Positions 28,101-37,281 are shown, counted from the stretch's first letter. The stretch: 64,000 nucleotides of DNA from Nostoc foliaceum FACHB-393 (GCF_014698505.1 NZ_JACJTD010000004.1:186001-250000), one strand, 5' to 3'. The notes: generated by a model not told the origin, from the sequence alone. Numbers and translations are program-made.

Positions 28101-28909
28101 GTATATGGTGGCTCGGTAGTAGAAGAAGCCACTATTAAGCCGGAACGCTCTAAAATAAAAGTTTTACCCAATTTTTCGGTGTTTAAGTTGGCTAAAAAGT
28201 TGCTGATTTGTGACAAGATCAAATCAACACTAATAACTCCAACTAGTTTATTTTTTTTATCGTAAACAGGAAAGCTGGAAGATATAGATAAAACTTCTGG
28301 TTTATCTTCCCATTGATAAATTTGGCTCCAAACGGGTTTGCCTGCCTTGACTGCATCTGCATACCATGCTTCTACACGAGGATCGTAATTTTTGACTTGC
28401 TGAAGCTGGCGGCGATTCCCATTCAGGTCTGTATTGTAAACATAAAGTTTCCCAATACCATGCTTTTCAGTAACTTCATTAATCAATAGTTTGCCATTAT
28501 TCAGACGTTCAATACCGATAAATTCACCTTTGGGGTTGGCAAAGCTGTTGTAGCCAACATTGAAAACCCGCATTTGTTTCCAAAAGTAATTTCCAGTGGT
28601 TAGAAAGTCAGAAAGGTTTAGCAGACCTAGATCAATTGCATCTAAGTTGATTTGATTGATTTGCTTGGGAGTTGTCAAATAGCTATCAAGATGCTGTTCA
28701 ATGCGATCGCAGATTTCATTTTCTAATAGAGTCGCAAGCTCCTTAACCGCTTTTTGGCCATTTTGATACGAAAGATAGCCCACAAGACCTACCGCCCCAA
28801 AAATTTGCAATATAAAGGGCACAATCAGAACATACCTCAGGGGCATATTGGCATAAACTTTGCCAACCAAGCAATTAATAGATTTGACGGGGTGAAGTTT
28901 GGATAACAT
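25190..28909 (-). CDS. Hybrid sensor histidine kinase (Cache-HAMP-PAS-HisKA-HATPase-REC)
   Basis: A 1239-residue membrane kinase. Helix 1 (about 26-46), an extracytoplasmic double Cache-like sensor domain (about 50-340; DPRVEAWYADAVKAGKPVW, VISVDLILSQISNFL), helix 2 (about 348-375), HAMP, PAS (about 465-645), HisKA with ANMSHELRTPLNAILGFTQ, HATPase (NLLGNAIKFTDTG, GTGLGLAISRKY), a REC domain (LIFMDMRMPIMDGYEATRM) and a C-terminal HPt-like tail. Two in-frame repeat-derived inserts are present, about 40 residues in PAS and about 85 residues inside REC. It is transcribed first, coupled to the GGDEF/EAL regulator. Confidence 0.92.
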   Translation of the reverse strand: MLSKLHPVKSINCLVGKVYANMPLRYVLIVPFILQIFGAVGLVGYLSYQNGQKAVKELATLLENEICDRIEQHLDSYLTTPKQINQINLDAIDLGLLNLSDFLTTGNYFWKQMRVFNVGYNSFANPKGEFIGIERLNNGKLLINEVTEKHGIGKLYVYNTDLNGNRRQLQQVKNYDPRVEAWYADAVKAGKPVWSQIYQWEDKPEVLSISSSFPVYDKKNKLVGVISVDLILSQISNFLANLNTEKLGKTFILERSGLIVASSTTEPPYTIINGQIKRRSALDSQNYLIRLTTESLIKRFGNLEFIVGKQQLNFTADGVRYFVQVKNWRDELGLDWLILAVIPESVFMEEINANTRITILLCIVAFLVAAIIGILTARWVIQPILQLNISAKKIAQGEWEQIPEIQRSDELGELAKSFETMAKQLQLSFSALSAKNAQMQVLNEALSHSQSRLNQFLEAMPVGVFIIDAEGEPYYTNQIGQQILGQGAMSNDKPFSTRGYANGFGGPQDAQRLANATLTTGTAKTATPSPLRVYTEVSGEQLSEVYQAYLAGTDQLYPSDRLPILRALLGESARIDDMEIRYCNTIIPIEVLAKPIYDESGNIAFAIATFFDITQRKQTEKLLAEYNRTLEAQVKKRTEEFQQVIEQLQTTQEELIQSQKIAAQEQQAAVREAARSAAANLAKSEFLANMSHELRTPLNAILGFTQVMSRDYSLSGEHQENLAIINRAGEHLLNLINDILEMSKIEAGRITLNLSSFDLIHLLKNLEEMLHLRAASKNLELLFEYAQDIPKYIETDENKLCQVLINLLGNAIKFTDTGKVTLRVRLGTGKAGEQGEQIPLYPPHLFFEIQDTGCGITPQEIDLLFEAFEQTEIGRKSQQGTGLGLAISRKYVQLMGGDITVSSMPGVGSKFAFDVQIALTCPREIPTNQIKSQILALAPTEKAYRILVVDDSKESRLLLVKILTSLGFEVKEATDGVEAVANWESWQPHLIFMDMRMPIMDGYEATRMIKAKQIGHGAANRLRKFPKLKQLASSGSQCLEGGLPDSGDCEVLKVVHNASPTPETTGVMGNDAFGESTLRSRTALTSPCDFSKVTQDCCNTDTIIIALTASAFEEERQKILSIGCDDFIRKPFTQEVLLEKLSQHLGLNTNQVETTNIAVVDQATQIFVSVAELLSHLSQMSPEWLQQIHYAAASCSDELILELLKQIPSDNGQLFQVLRDLANNYQFEKIMELTKTNVE
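25625..25870. repeat. Repeat-derived insertion inside the REC domain of the hybrid kinase
   Basis: Between MIKAKQI and TIIIALTASAFEEER, which are contiguous within a few residues in ordinary REC domains, about 85 residues of odd composition are encoded. The DNA includes TCGCGATCGCAAAGTGG and CACCAGTTGTTTCTGGTGTG, like dispersed repeats. Confidence 0.65.
27300..27455. repeat. CGTAGCG-type repeat inside the PAS domain of the hybrid kinase
   Basis: Carries GTAGACGCGTAGCGGTGAGG, GTTAGCGTAGCGTTAGCGAG and CTCTCGTAGAGAAGGGCTTG, the same repeat family as at 29100-29190, 30320-30520 and 53680-53810, but here in frame within a coding region. Confidence 0.7.
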
Positions 28910-29503
28910 TGTTGTTTAATTCTTCCCCAGCATCTGCTAGGGGCATGTTTGCCATACAAGCTACATCTAATCTCAGCATAATTACGGTGAATAATTGGCT
29001 TTAGCTATGACATTTTTTATCTTTTCGTATAAAAAAGCACGAATATTTGATATTTGTTTTACTAGCTAAGTCCCTCCAATGCCTATTTTTTAAACTTTGC
29101 GACGCCGATAGGGTAGCGGTAGCGAGTCCGCGTACTCTGTAAGAGTTGCAAGCTACGCTTTTAGCGTCTCGTAGAGAGCGTCATAGCCTGTTGTAGACAT
29201 CACACCTGAATTTGCTCACTTTTATCTGGCAATGTATCAACACATTTCCTCGGATAAACAGAAATTTCACTGATAAGCTACAGTATGCCATTCTAAAATT
29301 CAGGTCGCCATTAGCACCCAATCCTAAACTTAATTTTTAATTGCTGATGTCTTGATTTTCCGGTCTCAAAACCTCTGGACTTGTACAAAAACTTATATTA
29401 TAAGTACAACAATTTTAAAATTTTCATACAAATACATAGTAAAAACAAAAAAATCCAAGAAAATTTACTTAGGATTTTTTATTTTAAAGAAATGTTAATT
29501 TTA
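28910..29503. other. Intergenic region with a CGTAGCG-type repeat and a terminator
   Basis: Contains the promoter side of the hybrid kinase gene, a dispersed palindromic repeat at about 29100-29185 (GCGACGCCGATAGGGTAGCG ... GTCTCGTAGAGAGCGTC) and AT-rich sequence. No gene is visible. A terminator hairpin for the MOSC gene lies at its right end. Confidence 0.5.
29447..29480 (-). terminator. Intrinsic terminator downstream of the MOSC gene
   Basis: AAAAATCCAAG ... CTTAGGATTTTTT forms a stem of 11 pairs with one bulged A and has T-runs on both strands. It begins 24 bases after the MOSC stop codon. Confidence 0.6.
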
Positions 29504-30289
29504 TTATGAAAGTATGTCAATTTCATCGCCAATTTGTAAAATTTTTCCGGCTGACGATGGGGATAATTCGGTATTAACACTCAATCTATAAAAGTGATTA
29601 AAAGGCGATGAAGCAACCCAATTTGGTAAAGTTGCTTGTCGCTGGGTTACAAAAATTTTTTGAAAGTTTGGGTAAGCTTCTCCTAAGTAAGAATCGCGTG
29701 TTGGGACTATACAACGCTGACATGGTTTAACCCCAAAAAAGTCCACATCTCCTACTCGAAAGGAAACTAAATCACCCTGTTCACTAAATAGCTGATCTTC
29801 CCAAAATGCTGGTACACCATCAATCTCAATGTTGGCACGCATTCGACGGCGTATTTCATCTATATTTAAACCGGGAAACCAAGAAGCTACTTCTGCCAAA
29901 GTTGCTGTACTAATTACCGTTGGGCCAGGTGAAGACGTATCGTCAGGAAAGCCCATCAGAGAGTTTTGCCTTAATGTGACACCAAACCCCAAAAAATCAC
30001 TCAAAGTTGCTTCTAAAGCTTGCCGTTCTTCATCCAGATGAAAAATTCGTTGTAAGTCGCTATCGGGTATTTGCAACGAGATCGTTCTATTGAAGAGCGC
30101 AAATTGCGCCCTTAGTAAATGGATTTTAGCATGACGCTTGCCATTGACAAATCTACCCTGTTCGTCAAAAATAGCAAACTCGCGGTCATGCTGTAGTGCT
30201 CCACTAGCAAGAACTCTAGCATTCTCAACTTCAATACCATCCAGTGACTTAACTGGATACAGTAAAATCTTAGCTAGGTAAGGCATCAT
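29504..30289 (-). CDS. MOSC domain protein (MOSC N-terminal beta-barrel plus MOSC)
   Basis: About 261 residues. The N-terminal segment MPYLAKILLYPVKSLDGIEV is the MOSC_N motif; the C-terminal MOSC domain has FFGVKPCQRCIVPTRDSYLGE with the conserved Cys. Proteins of this type bind molybdenum cofactor or carry sulfur from cysteine desulfurases (mARC/YcbX-like). The frame continues upstream to 30448, but those 53 residues are encoded by a CGTAGCG-type intergenic repeat, so I start at the ATG at 30289 (a second ATG follows at 30286). The substrate is unknown. Confidence 0.85.
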   Translation of the reverse strand: MMPYLAKILLYPVKSLDGIEVENARVLASGALQHDREFAIFDEQGRFVNGKRHAKIHLLRAQFALFNRTISLQIPDSDLQRIFHLDEERQALEATLSDFLGFGVTLRQNSLMGFPDDTSSPGPTVISTATLAEVASWFPGLNIDEIRRRMRANIEIDGVPAFWEDQLFSEQGDLVSFRVGDVDFFGVKPCQRCIVPTRDSYLGEAYPNFQKIFVTQRQATLPNWVASSPFNHFYRLSVNTELSPSSAGKILQIGDEIDILS

Positions 30290-30319
30290 AGCAATTTTGG
30301 ATTTTAGATTTTGCGATCG

Positions 30320-30520
30320 CCTCTGGCGGGTGCTTTGCACCATCGCGTAGCGTGTCGGAGACAAAAGTGGGAGCGCCGGCTTTCGGCGATAGTGCAATGT
30401 CAAGCCTTTTCTACGAGAGGCTTGTCTGCGACACGCTACGCGTAGCAAGATCCCCGTAGGAGTATGCTTAGAGCGAGTCCGCGAACGTCTGGCTCCGCCA
30501 AAGGCTAACTGAACTTTTTA
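30320..30520. repeat. CGTAGCG-type palindromic repeat between MOSC and lepB genes
   Basis: Contains CATCGCGTAGCGTGTCGG, CTACGAGAGGCTTGTCTGCG and ACACGCTACGCGTAGCAAG, a complex dispersed repeat typical of Nostoc. It produces a false N-terminal extension of the MOSC gene. No gene lies in this gap. Confidence 0.7.
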
Positions 30521-30616
30521 AGACAGATTTTGGATTAAAGATTGGCAATTTAGCAGTCTCCAATCTAAAATCTAATTTTTTTGTTACTTATCCATTTGAT
30601 CAATATTGTTTTTTAA

Positions 30617-31258
30617 TTATGGATATACTGGCGATTTATCTATTCCTCCAACATGATTTAGAGGCCAGAAACGAACTACAGCACGTCCAATAATATTCTG
30701 GCGGGGAACAACACCCCAGCAGCGGCTATCGTAACTACTGTTACGATTATCACCTAATACTAGATATGCATCGGCTGGTATAGTCTGGGGTTTTGCCAAA
30801 AAAGGTGGCTGTGGCCCTGATTGGCAAACATCAATGACTGTACTCTGCCCAGAACTAAGGTAATTAGCTTCTGGGAGGGGTTTGTTGTTGATATATACTT
30901 TGCCATCCCTAAGTTGTATTTTTTCTCCAGGTAAGCCAATTACCCTTTTAATAAAAGCATCATGATATTGTTCTTTCTGTAGTTCTTTTGTTGGCGAAAA
31001 TACTACAATATCACCCCGCTGCGGGTCAGCAAATTTATACTTCAACTTATCGACAATGATTTTGTCTGCCTCCCACTGGTTTGGCGTACCATGCAGAGTC
31101 GGTTCCATCGATCCAGAAGGAATCCAGCGTGCTTCAGCAACAAAGGTACGGATTCCCAGAGCTAGAACAATGCTCAATACAATTGTTCTACCTAGCTCTG
31201 CGATCCAAGAATTATCGGGTTGTTGACTAGAGTTGTTATCAGACACTTGATTTTGCAT
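30617..31258 (-). CDS. lepB: Signal peptidase I
   Basis: The 213-residue enzyme is anchored by one N-terminal helix (about 23-42) and removes signal peptides at the periplasmic or lumenal face. Conserved boxes are SGSMEPTLHG (nucleophile Ser), DIVVFSP, FIKRVIGLPGEKI (general-base Lys) and LGDNRNSSYDSRCWGVVP. A family-typical insertion is seen between boxes. It is divergent from pyrC. Confidence 0.94.
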   Translation of the reverse strand: MQNQVSDNNSSQQPDNSWIAELGRTIVLSIVLALGIRTFVAEARWIPSGSMEPTLHGTPNQWEADKIIVDKLKYKFADPQRGDIVVFSPTKELQKEQYHDAFIKRVIGLPGEKIQLRDGKVYINNKPLPEANYLSSGQSTVIDVCQSGPQPPFLAKPQTIPADAYLVLGDNRNSSYDSRCWGVVPRQNIIGRAVVRFWPLNHVGGIDKSPVYP

Positions 31259-31529
31259 GAAATTACTTAACGGAAGGAAAGATGTAGGTAATTAACTCGC
31301 CTAGTGAGACTTTATCTGTTAATCTTAACGGGAAAATTTTAATTTCCTAGTCATGTTCCCATCTTGACTACTAATTTTAGATTGTGGATTTGACAGAGTT
31401 CTTCATAAATTAAAAATAAACTTTTTTTTAACGCGCGGCAAAAATTGGTTACTCTGAGCGCGAATAAGTTTAACCTAAAAGTATAGTTCTCTGTAATACA
31501 TAGCTCCCTGTCTGAACAAAGTTAACCCT

Positions 31530-32849
31530 ATGTCATCTCCACAAATTTTACTGATTCGCCGTGCTCGCATAATCCTACCCAATGGTGAACTGATGATTGG
31601 GGATGTGTTGACGCGCGATCGCCAAATAGTCGAAGTTGCGCCAGAAATCTCCGAAACAGCACTAGCCACTGAAATTGACGCAGAAGGGTTAACTTTGTTG
31701 CCAGGAGTTATCGATCCGCAGGTACATTTCCGGGAACCTGGACTAGAACACAAGGAAGATTTATTTACCGCTAGCTGTGCCTGTGCTAAAGGGGGAGTCA
31801 CTTCTTTTTTAGAAATGCCCAATACGCGCCCCCTAACAACGACACAGCAGGCTTTAGACGACAAGCTACAACGGGCCTCACAAAAGTCTTTGGTTAATTA
31901 TGGGTTTTTTATTGGGGCAACAGCAGAGAATTTACCAGATTTGCTTTTAGCAAAGCCAACACCAGGAATTAAGATTTTCATGGGGTCGATGCATGGTCAG
32001 TTGCTAGTTGATGGCGAAACAGCCCTCTCTGCGATATTTGCCAAAGGCGATCGCTTGATTGCCGTTCATGCCGAAGACCAAGCTAGAATCAACCAACGCC
32101 GCCAAGAATTTGCCAATATTCACGATCCAGCTGTTCACTCGCAAATTCAAGATAATCAAGCGGCATTGCTGGCAACCCAACTGGCATTAAAACTTTCTCA
32201 AAAATATCACCGTCGTCTGCATATTTTGCACATGTCAACTGCCGAAGAAGCAGATTTGCTGCGTCAGGAGAAACCTAGCTGGGTAACAGCAGAGGTAACA
32301 CCACAGCATTTGTTGTTGAATACCAGTGCTTATGAGCAGATCGGTACTTTGGCACAGATGAATCCACCTTTGCGATCGCCCCACGACAACGAAGTTCTCT
32401 GGCAAGCTTTGCGCGATGGCGTGATTGATTTCATCGCTACAGATCACGCACCGCACACCTTAGAAGAAAAAGCTCAAGAATATCCTAATAGTCCTTCGGG
32501 AATGCCTGGGGTAGAAACTTCCCTGGCTTTGATGTTAACTGCGGCGATGGAAGGAAAATGTACTGTGGCTCAAGTTGTTAACTGGATGTCAAAAAATGTC
32601 GCTGTGGCTTATGGTATTCCCAATAAAGGAGCGATCGCACCTGGTTATGATGCCGATTTAGTGCTTGTAGATTTAAATACATACCGTCCAGTCCGGCGCG
32701 AAGAACTCTTAACCAAATGCCGTTGGAGTCCCTTTGAAGGCTGGAACCTTACCGGCTGGGCTACAACCACTATTGTTGGTGGTGAAATAGTTTTTGACAA
32801 AGGCCAGGTAAATACGCAAGTGCGGGGTCAAGCTTTAACTTTCTTATAG
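31530..32849 (+). CDS. pyrC: Dihydroorotase (class I type), with first metal His replaced by Gln
   Basis: The 439-residue amidohydrolase matches class I dihydroorotases, which close carbamoyl aspartate to dihydroorotate in pyrimidine synthesis. Visible active-site elements are the Lys in GIKIFMGSMHG that should be carboxylated, His in IAVHAED, His in LHILHMSTAEE and Asp in IATDHAPHTLEEK. The usual N-terminal HxH metal motif reads DPQVHFREPG here, so residue 64 is Gln instead of His. This might be a feature of a cyanobacterial clade or mark an altered activity. The start ATG has no strong ribosome-binding site. Confidence 0.85.
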   Translation: MSSPQILLIRRARIILPNGELMIGDVLTRDRQIVEVAPEISETALATEIDAEGLTLLPGVIDPQVHFREPGLEHKEDLFTASCACAKGGVTSFLEMPNTRPLTTTQQALDDKLQRASQKSLVNYGFFIGATAENLPDLLLAKPTPGIKIFMGSMHGQLLVDGETALSAIFAKGDRLIAVHAEDQARINQRRQEFANIHDPAVHSQIQDNQAALLATQLALKLSQKYHRRLHILHMSTAEEADLLRQEKPSWVTAEVTPQHLLLNTSAYEQIGTLAQMNPPLRSPHDNEVLWQALRDGVIDFIATDHAPHTLEEKAQEYPNSPSGMPGVETSLALMLTAAMEGKCTVAQVVNWMSKNVAVAYGIPNKGAIAPGYDADLVLVDLNTYRPVRREELLTKCRWSPFEGWNLTGWATTTIVGGEIVFDKGQVNTQVRGQALTFL

Positions 32850-33351
32850 CAAATATTTATTTAAGCTTACGTAGTAGACAAACAATTATACATCAAAGCC
32901 ATACTTGAACTGGCAAGATTTTCATCTATCTAGAGTCAAGACTAGACCAATGCGGTTTGGTTAAAGCTAAAAGGCGAAAATCCTTGTTTTTCCTCCTTTA
33001 CCCTTTGAACCAAAGGGTATTGACTTGTCGCTGTATCATAAATTGCAACTTGAAACCCTGAATTTATTTATAAGTGTTTCAAGTCAAATCTTTAATAACT
33101 ATTGCCTTCGCGCTATAAGATGACCTGTCGCACGGCAGTTGCTATAACGGATAGCGGCACAGTTAGCGAGTAATCGAGTGTTGGGAACTTTTGTAACGCA
33201 CTGCCTCGTCCTTGGCGGTTCGTTAAATCTTCTAGGCGGATAAGGTAGGTATTGGAACAAATCTGATGATGCTTGACCTTCATCCAAGTCATGTATTTCC
33301 CAGAAACTATGCCTGGAAATATAACCATAGAAATTATCAAGGAGAATTGCT
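32850..33351. other. Intergenic region between pyrC and patatin genes
   Basis: Holds a weak terminator-like AAGGCGAAAATCCTTGTTTTT (about 32971-32991), a perfect hairpin TACCCTTTG-AAC-CAAAGGGTA (32999-33019) and a dispersed repeat with GCCTCGTCCTTGGCGGTTCG (near 33203). Antisense frames across it are products of the repeat. GGAG lies 8-9 bases before the patatin ATG. Confidence 0.5.
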
Positions 33352-34527
33352 ATGACCTTCAAAATTTTAGCTTTAGACGGTGGCGGTATTCGTGGAATCG
33401 TCGCAGCACGAATACTTCAACAAGTAGAACAAGAAATTAGAAATCACGGGAAAGGAAAGTTTTTACACGAGTACTTTGACTTGGTTGCTGGCACTTCTAC
33501 CGGTTCAATATTAGCAGGAGGGATTGCTGTAGGGAAGGAGAGTGATGAACTCATTAAACTGTATAGAGATAGAGGTAAAGATATATTCCCGCTGGATAGA
33601 AAAGAGCGCTATAAAAACTTGCCGTCTATCATCAAATCAATTATTGATGTATTTTCAGGATCTAAATATTCTCATGATGGAATTATTAGCGTCCTCAAAG
33701 ATGCTTATAAATCCACAAGAATAAAGGATATTGAAAAACCTATTCTCTTGATTCTTGCTTACGATACGTTATATCGAAATACAACCTTTTTTACAAATTG
33801 TCATCCCGATTTAGGAGACAGATGGTACGATGACTGTTATTTATGGGAGATATGTACCGCTTCCGCCTCAGCTCCTACTTTTTTTCCACCATATAAATTA
33901 GAACCTGTAGATAAAGAAAAATTTGGATATTGGGAATTTCCACACATTGATGGAGGAATTTCTGCTAACAACCCTGCTCTGGCAGCTTTGAGTCTAGTGA
34001 TGAGGATCAGTCAGTCTTCAGTCTCTCCAATAATCAAGCAACAATATAAACTGGATAATCTGCGATTGGAAGATATTTCTATTCTTTCTATTGGCACAGG
34101 TCAAACTGGTGAACCATTTCAATATAAGCAAATAAGCAAATGGAGAGGCTTAGATTGGGTACAAAATCTTACTAATATCTTTATGGAACCTACATCGGAG
34201 ATTGATAGTACAATTTGCCGACAAATCATGGGTGGATATGATTCTAAGCGTTACTTACGGCTTCAGTTTGACTTAAATGAGACATTTAAACCCAAGCCAA
34301 AAGAGACTTATAAAGATCCTCGCATTGTATTACCTCCAGAAGATCGAAAAAACCGATTTACAGGAGAAAAGGTTAGTGAAGAAATAGATAACACTAATTC
34401 CGAGGTTCTTCAACAGTTAATCGATACTACCTCTGCATTCATTGAGCAAGGTCTTACGTACTATACCAGAGACGACTCCGGTTCTCCGATAAAAAAGGCG
34501 ATCGCCTCTTTTATCAAAGATAACTAG
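33352..34527 (+). CDS. Patatin-like phospholipase
   Basis: A 391-residue soluble lipid acyl hydrolase. The oxyanion loop DGGGIRG (residues 8-14), the nucleophile elbow GTSTG and the catalytic DGG (HIDGGISANNPALAALS) are all present, so the Ser-Asp dyad is intact. The family cuts membrane phospholipids; bacterial members serve in lipid turnover, virulence or as effectors of anti-phage signalling systems. No cyclase or other defence gene adjoins it, so a defence role is only a possibility. AAGGAG upstream of the ATG supports the start, and a 22-pair hairpin follows the stop codon. Confidence 0.88.
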   Translation: MTFKILALDGGGIRGIVAARILQQVEQEIRNHGKGKFLHEYFDLVAGTSTGSILAGGIAVGKESDELIKLYRDRGKDIFPLDRKERYKNLPSIIKSIIDVFSGSKYSHDGIISVLKDAYKSTRIKDIEKPILLILAYDTLYRNTTFFTNCHPDLGDRWYDDCYLWEICTASASAPTFFPPYKLEPVDKEKFGYWEFPHIDGGISANNPALAALSLVMRISQSSVSPIIKQQYKLDNLRLEDISILSIGTGQTGEPFQYKQISKWRGLDWVQNLTNIFMEPTSEIDSTICRQIMGGYDSKRYLRLQFDLNETFKPKPKETYKDPRIVLPPEDRKNRFTGEKVSEEIDNTNSEVLQQLIDTTSAFIEQGLTYYTRDDSGSPIKKAIASFIKDN

Positions 34528-34565
34528 TGCATCCACGTAGACATATTAATATCAACTAATATAGG

Positions 34566-34618
34566 ATAAAACATCTCGTATTTCTACGATAATTCTGTAG
34601 AAATACGAGATGTTTTAT
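34566..34618 (+). terminator. Very stable hairpin after the patatin gene
   Basis: AAAACATCTCGTATTTCTAC and GTAGAAATACGAGATGTTTT pair perfectly around a 9-base loop, extended by A-T and T-A pairs to 22 base pairs. TTT follows on the plus strand. It is 38 bases after the stop codon and probably terminates or stabilises the patatin mRNA; its length would also suit a small palindromic element. Confidence 0.7.
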
Positions 34619-35271
34619 TTAAATTTAGTAATTTCAGTAGTAATTACAGATGTGAATAGAAAAACTTATTGCTAATTAAAATTATTTAAATTAATTTTCA
34701 AACATTTGATAAATCAGTATTTTTGTGTATATATTATGACTTTGCACTGGGTATATTAAATATAAGGAAAAGTTAGACAACTTCTACAAAACTTGATGTT
34801 GTTTAACTTTCTTGTAATAGCTTTGGCTGCTAAGTAATCCAGATTTATTCTCTTAATGACAGTAGAGAACCAATCGGGCAAAACCAAGCTGACTAAGTTT
34901 TGTGAAAACTCTCATTTAACCCAACAACAGTTGACATTTTCTTAATTCATACACCATCTAAATCAGTTTTTATAACTGATTATTGCAGCAATAAAGCTGC
35001 TGTTACAAAATTTTTCATTTATTTTGAGTTGAGATAACAATGTTAGTGATTTACAGTGGTGAGCGTGGTAGTGGCAGATAGAACGAGTGTGGAGTTCTCC
35101 CTCGACTGTTTGCAGACATTTTCTCATGTTGTACTCAAGAAAGTGACATTTCTCGGACTTCAGTCGGGAGATGAGCTTAAATCGCGGCAATGACCAAATA
35201 ATTACTAATGGGCTTCGCCCCGCTACGCTAACGTAATTCGTAATTTAATTGAAGGATACAGAGGAACTTGA
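34619..35271. other. AT-rich gene-free stretch between patatin and tsaE
   Basis: No convincing gene. The antisense frame at 34963-35190 shows no family features. A short repeat with GGGCTTCGCCCCGCTACGC lies near 35210-35230 next to a single heptamer-type AATTCGT. Confidence 0.4.
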
Positions 35272-35733
35272 TTAATCATTACGAATTATTTTGGCTTCGT
35301 TAATGACACAATTGAATGGTAAGAGTTCGACTTGACGAGCGCCCCCATGCCCATAAGTCAAACTCACGCTTAGATAACTATCTGGCTTGTAGGGCAATCG
35401 TTCCGCCCATTCAATTGCCACAATTCCTGGTATCACCTCAAAACCTTCCCAGTAACTTTCTAAATTTAGGGCTGCAACTTCTTGTGGTTCTAAGCGATAT
35501 AAATCTAGGTGGTAAAGGGGAAAACGTCCTTCCGTGTACTCATTAATCAGCGTGAAAGTCGGACTGACAATAGGTTCAGTGATTCCCAAACCCTTGCCAA
35601 TACCTTGAACTAGGGTAGTTTTACCAGATCCTAAATCACCTTCTAGTAAAATTACACTTCCAGGAGTCAGGGATTCACCGAGAGCAATACCTAAGCGTAG
35701 CGTCGCCTCTGTATCTGCAAGAAACGTTTTCAT
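35272..35733 (-). CDS. tsaE: tRNA threonylcarbamoyladenosine biosynthesis ATPase TsaE
   Basis: A 153-residue P-loop ATPase with Walker A LEGDLGSGKTTLVQGIGKGL (near residue 31), SPTFTLINEY and LYHLDLYRL. TsaE works with TsaB and TsaD to transfer the threonylcarbamoyl group to A37 of ANN-decoding tRNAs. Length is normal for the family. It lies 178 bases downstream of no co-oriented partner; the yvcK-like gene upstream on the same strand may share a transcript. Confidence 0.93.
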   Translation of the reverse strand: MKTFLADTEATLRLGIALGESLTPGSVILLEGDLGSGKTTLVQGIGKGLGITEPIVSPTFTLINEYTEGRFPLYHLDLYRLEPQEVAALNLESYWEGFEVIPGIVAIEWAERLPYKPDSYLSVSLTYGHGGARQVELLPFNCVINEAKIIRND

Positions 35734-35767
35734 AAGCTGTTACGCATTTAATTTGTACATTTACCTA

Positions 35768-35801
35768 ATGACTGATGACTGATGACTGATGACTGATGAC
35801 T
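35768..35801. repeat. Heptamer tandem repeat ATGACTG
   Basis: Nearly five copies of ATGACTG lie between tsaE and the yvcK-like gene. This is an STRR-type short tandem repeat of heterocystous cyanobacteria. Confidence 0.85.
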
Positions 35802-35910
35802 ATTAACCGTCAACAGTTAACGACCATCAAGAGTGTTTATATACTTTAGACGCGCATCAGCTTAATTAGTCATTAGTCTAAACAAAGGACAAAGGACAAA
35901 TGACTAATTT

Positions 35911-37281
35911 TCATCTTAAGTGATGACCTCTACCGTACCACCGCAACAACACTCGTGCTAGTTTCTGCGGATTGTGACGGACACAACCAGTTTCATCTTC
36001 ATACAAAACATTAGCTGGAACAATCCTTCGCCCTAGCTGAGTTACGGCTTCTCTATCCAAAAAAACAGGATGGGAGTTTTGTTGGGCGTAGCGGATAAGT
36101 GATTGTTCCGAGGGGGATTTTTTGTGTATTAGTACAGCATCGAATAGCCGTCTTTGCCCACAAGCAGCATCAATTGCTCTGATATGATCTGCAACAGTGT
36201 AGCCTTCAGTTTCTCCTGGTTGAGTCATTATATTGCAGATATAAATACGGGGGGCATCTGTTTGAGCGATCGCATCGGCAATTTCTGGTACTAATAAATT
36301 AGGAATTAGGCTTGTATAAAGGCTACCTGGCCCAATAATAATGTAATCAGCTTCTTTAAGTGCCTTAATAGCTGCTGGTACCGCTGGAGGATTATTTGGA
36401 ATGCAGCCAATTTTGACAATTTTACCGCCAGCTTTGGGAATGCTAGACTCCCCATCAATGCGGCGACCATCGGCTAATTCTGCCCAGAGGCGGACATCAC
36501 TGAGAGTTGCTGGTAGTACTTGTCCCCGTACCGCTAGCACTTTGGAACTAGCTGCAACTGCTTGTTCTAAATCTCCAGTAATATCACTCATTGCCGTTAA
36601 AAACAAATTGCCAAAACTGTGCCCAGTTAACCCATCTCCAGCCCGAAAACGGTATTGAAACAATTCTGTTAATAACTTTTCTTCATCTGCCAAAGCAGCC
36701 AAACAATTGCGAATATCCCCTGGTGGTAACACTCCAAATTCTTGACGCAACCGCCCAGAAGATCCACCATCATCGGCTACGGTGACAATAGCAGTAATAT
36801 TAGCGCTGTAGGTTTTCAGTCCCCTCAACAACGTCGAAAGCCCCGTACCACCACCAATTACCACTATTTTCGGGCCTCGGTACAATCGATGATGGGCCAG
36901 TAAGACATCGATGAGTTCTTCTCCGCCTTCTGCTCTTAGTACCTTAGTAATTGAGCCTACAGTGCGAGTTTGCCCCCAAAGCACTAACAGCAAGCCGCCA
37001 AGTAGAACCAAAGGGCCACTGATATAGTTGGGTAAGATGTTGGTGATTACTCCCAGGAAACCTCTAACCAACTCGAACATCCAAAAAATTGGGGTCAGCT
37101 TAATCCAGATAGCTAACCCCAAACTCGCCAGCAGTACACCCCCAATACTGATCAATAACCAACGTTTTACCGATAGTCCAGGGGATAACCATTTGAACCA
37201 CTGGTTAACCCGATAGGAAGTACGAGAACGCGACTGCTTTTGCAGGGCGTTGAGGGCTTGTCTAAGAAAACCAATTGACAT
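35911..37281 (-). CDS. yvcK: YvcK/CofD-like protein (UDP-sugar-binding, cell-wall/carbon regulator)
   Basis: The 456-residue protein has two hydrophobic N-terminal helices (about 40-62 and 70-102) and a C-terminal YvcK domain with [52 protein letters not shown] and [15 protein letters not shown]. YvcK proteins bind UDP-GlcNAc and are needed for peptidoglycan metabolism on gluconeogenic carbon; membrane-anchored forms are common in cyanobacteria. It is divergent from ruvC, 174 bases apart. Confidence 0.9.
   Translation of the reverse strand: MSIGFLRQALNALQKQSRSRTSYRVNQWFKWLSPGLSVKRWLLISIGGVLLASLGLAIWIKLTPIFWMFELVRGFLGVITNILPNYISGPLVLLGGLLLVLWGQTRTVGSITKVLRAEGGEELIDVLLAHHRLYRGPKIVVIGGGTGLSTLLRGLKTYSANITAIVTVADDGGSSGRLRQEFGVLPPGDIRNCLAALADEEKLLTELFQYRFRAGDGLTGHSFGNLFLTAMSDITGDLEQAVAASSKVLAVRGQVLPATLSDVRLWAELADGRRIDGESSIPKAGGKIVKIGCIPNNPPAVPAAIKALKEADYIIIGPGSLYTSLIPNLLVPEIADAIAQTDAPRIYICNIMTQPGETEGYTVADHIRAIDAACGQRRLFDAVLIHKKSPSEQSLIRYAQQNSHPVFLDREAVTQLGRRIVPANVLYEDETGCVRHNPQKLARVLLRWYGRGHHLR

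Noticed and set aside
30290..30448. N-terminal extension of the MOSC protein
   Set aside because: It is translated from a CGTAGCG-type repeat; the MOSC_N motif begins at the ATG at 30289/30286.
33099..33362. Minus-strand frames upstream of the patatin gene
   Set aside because: They cross a dispersed repeat and have no protein-like features.
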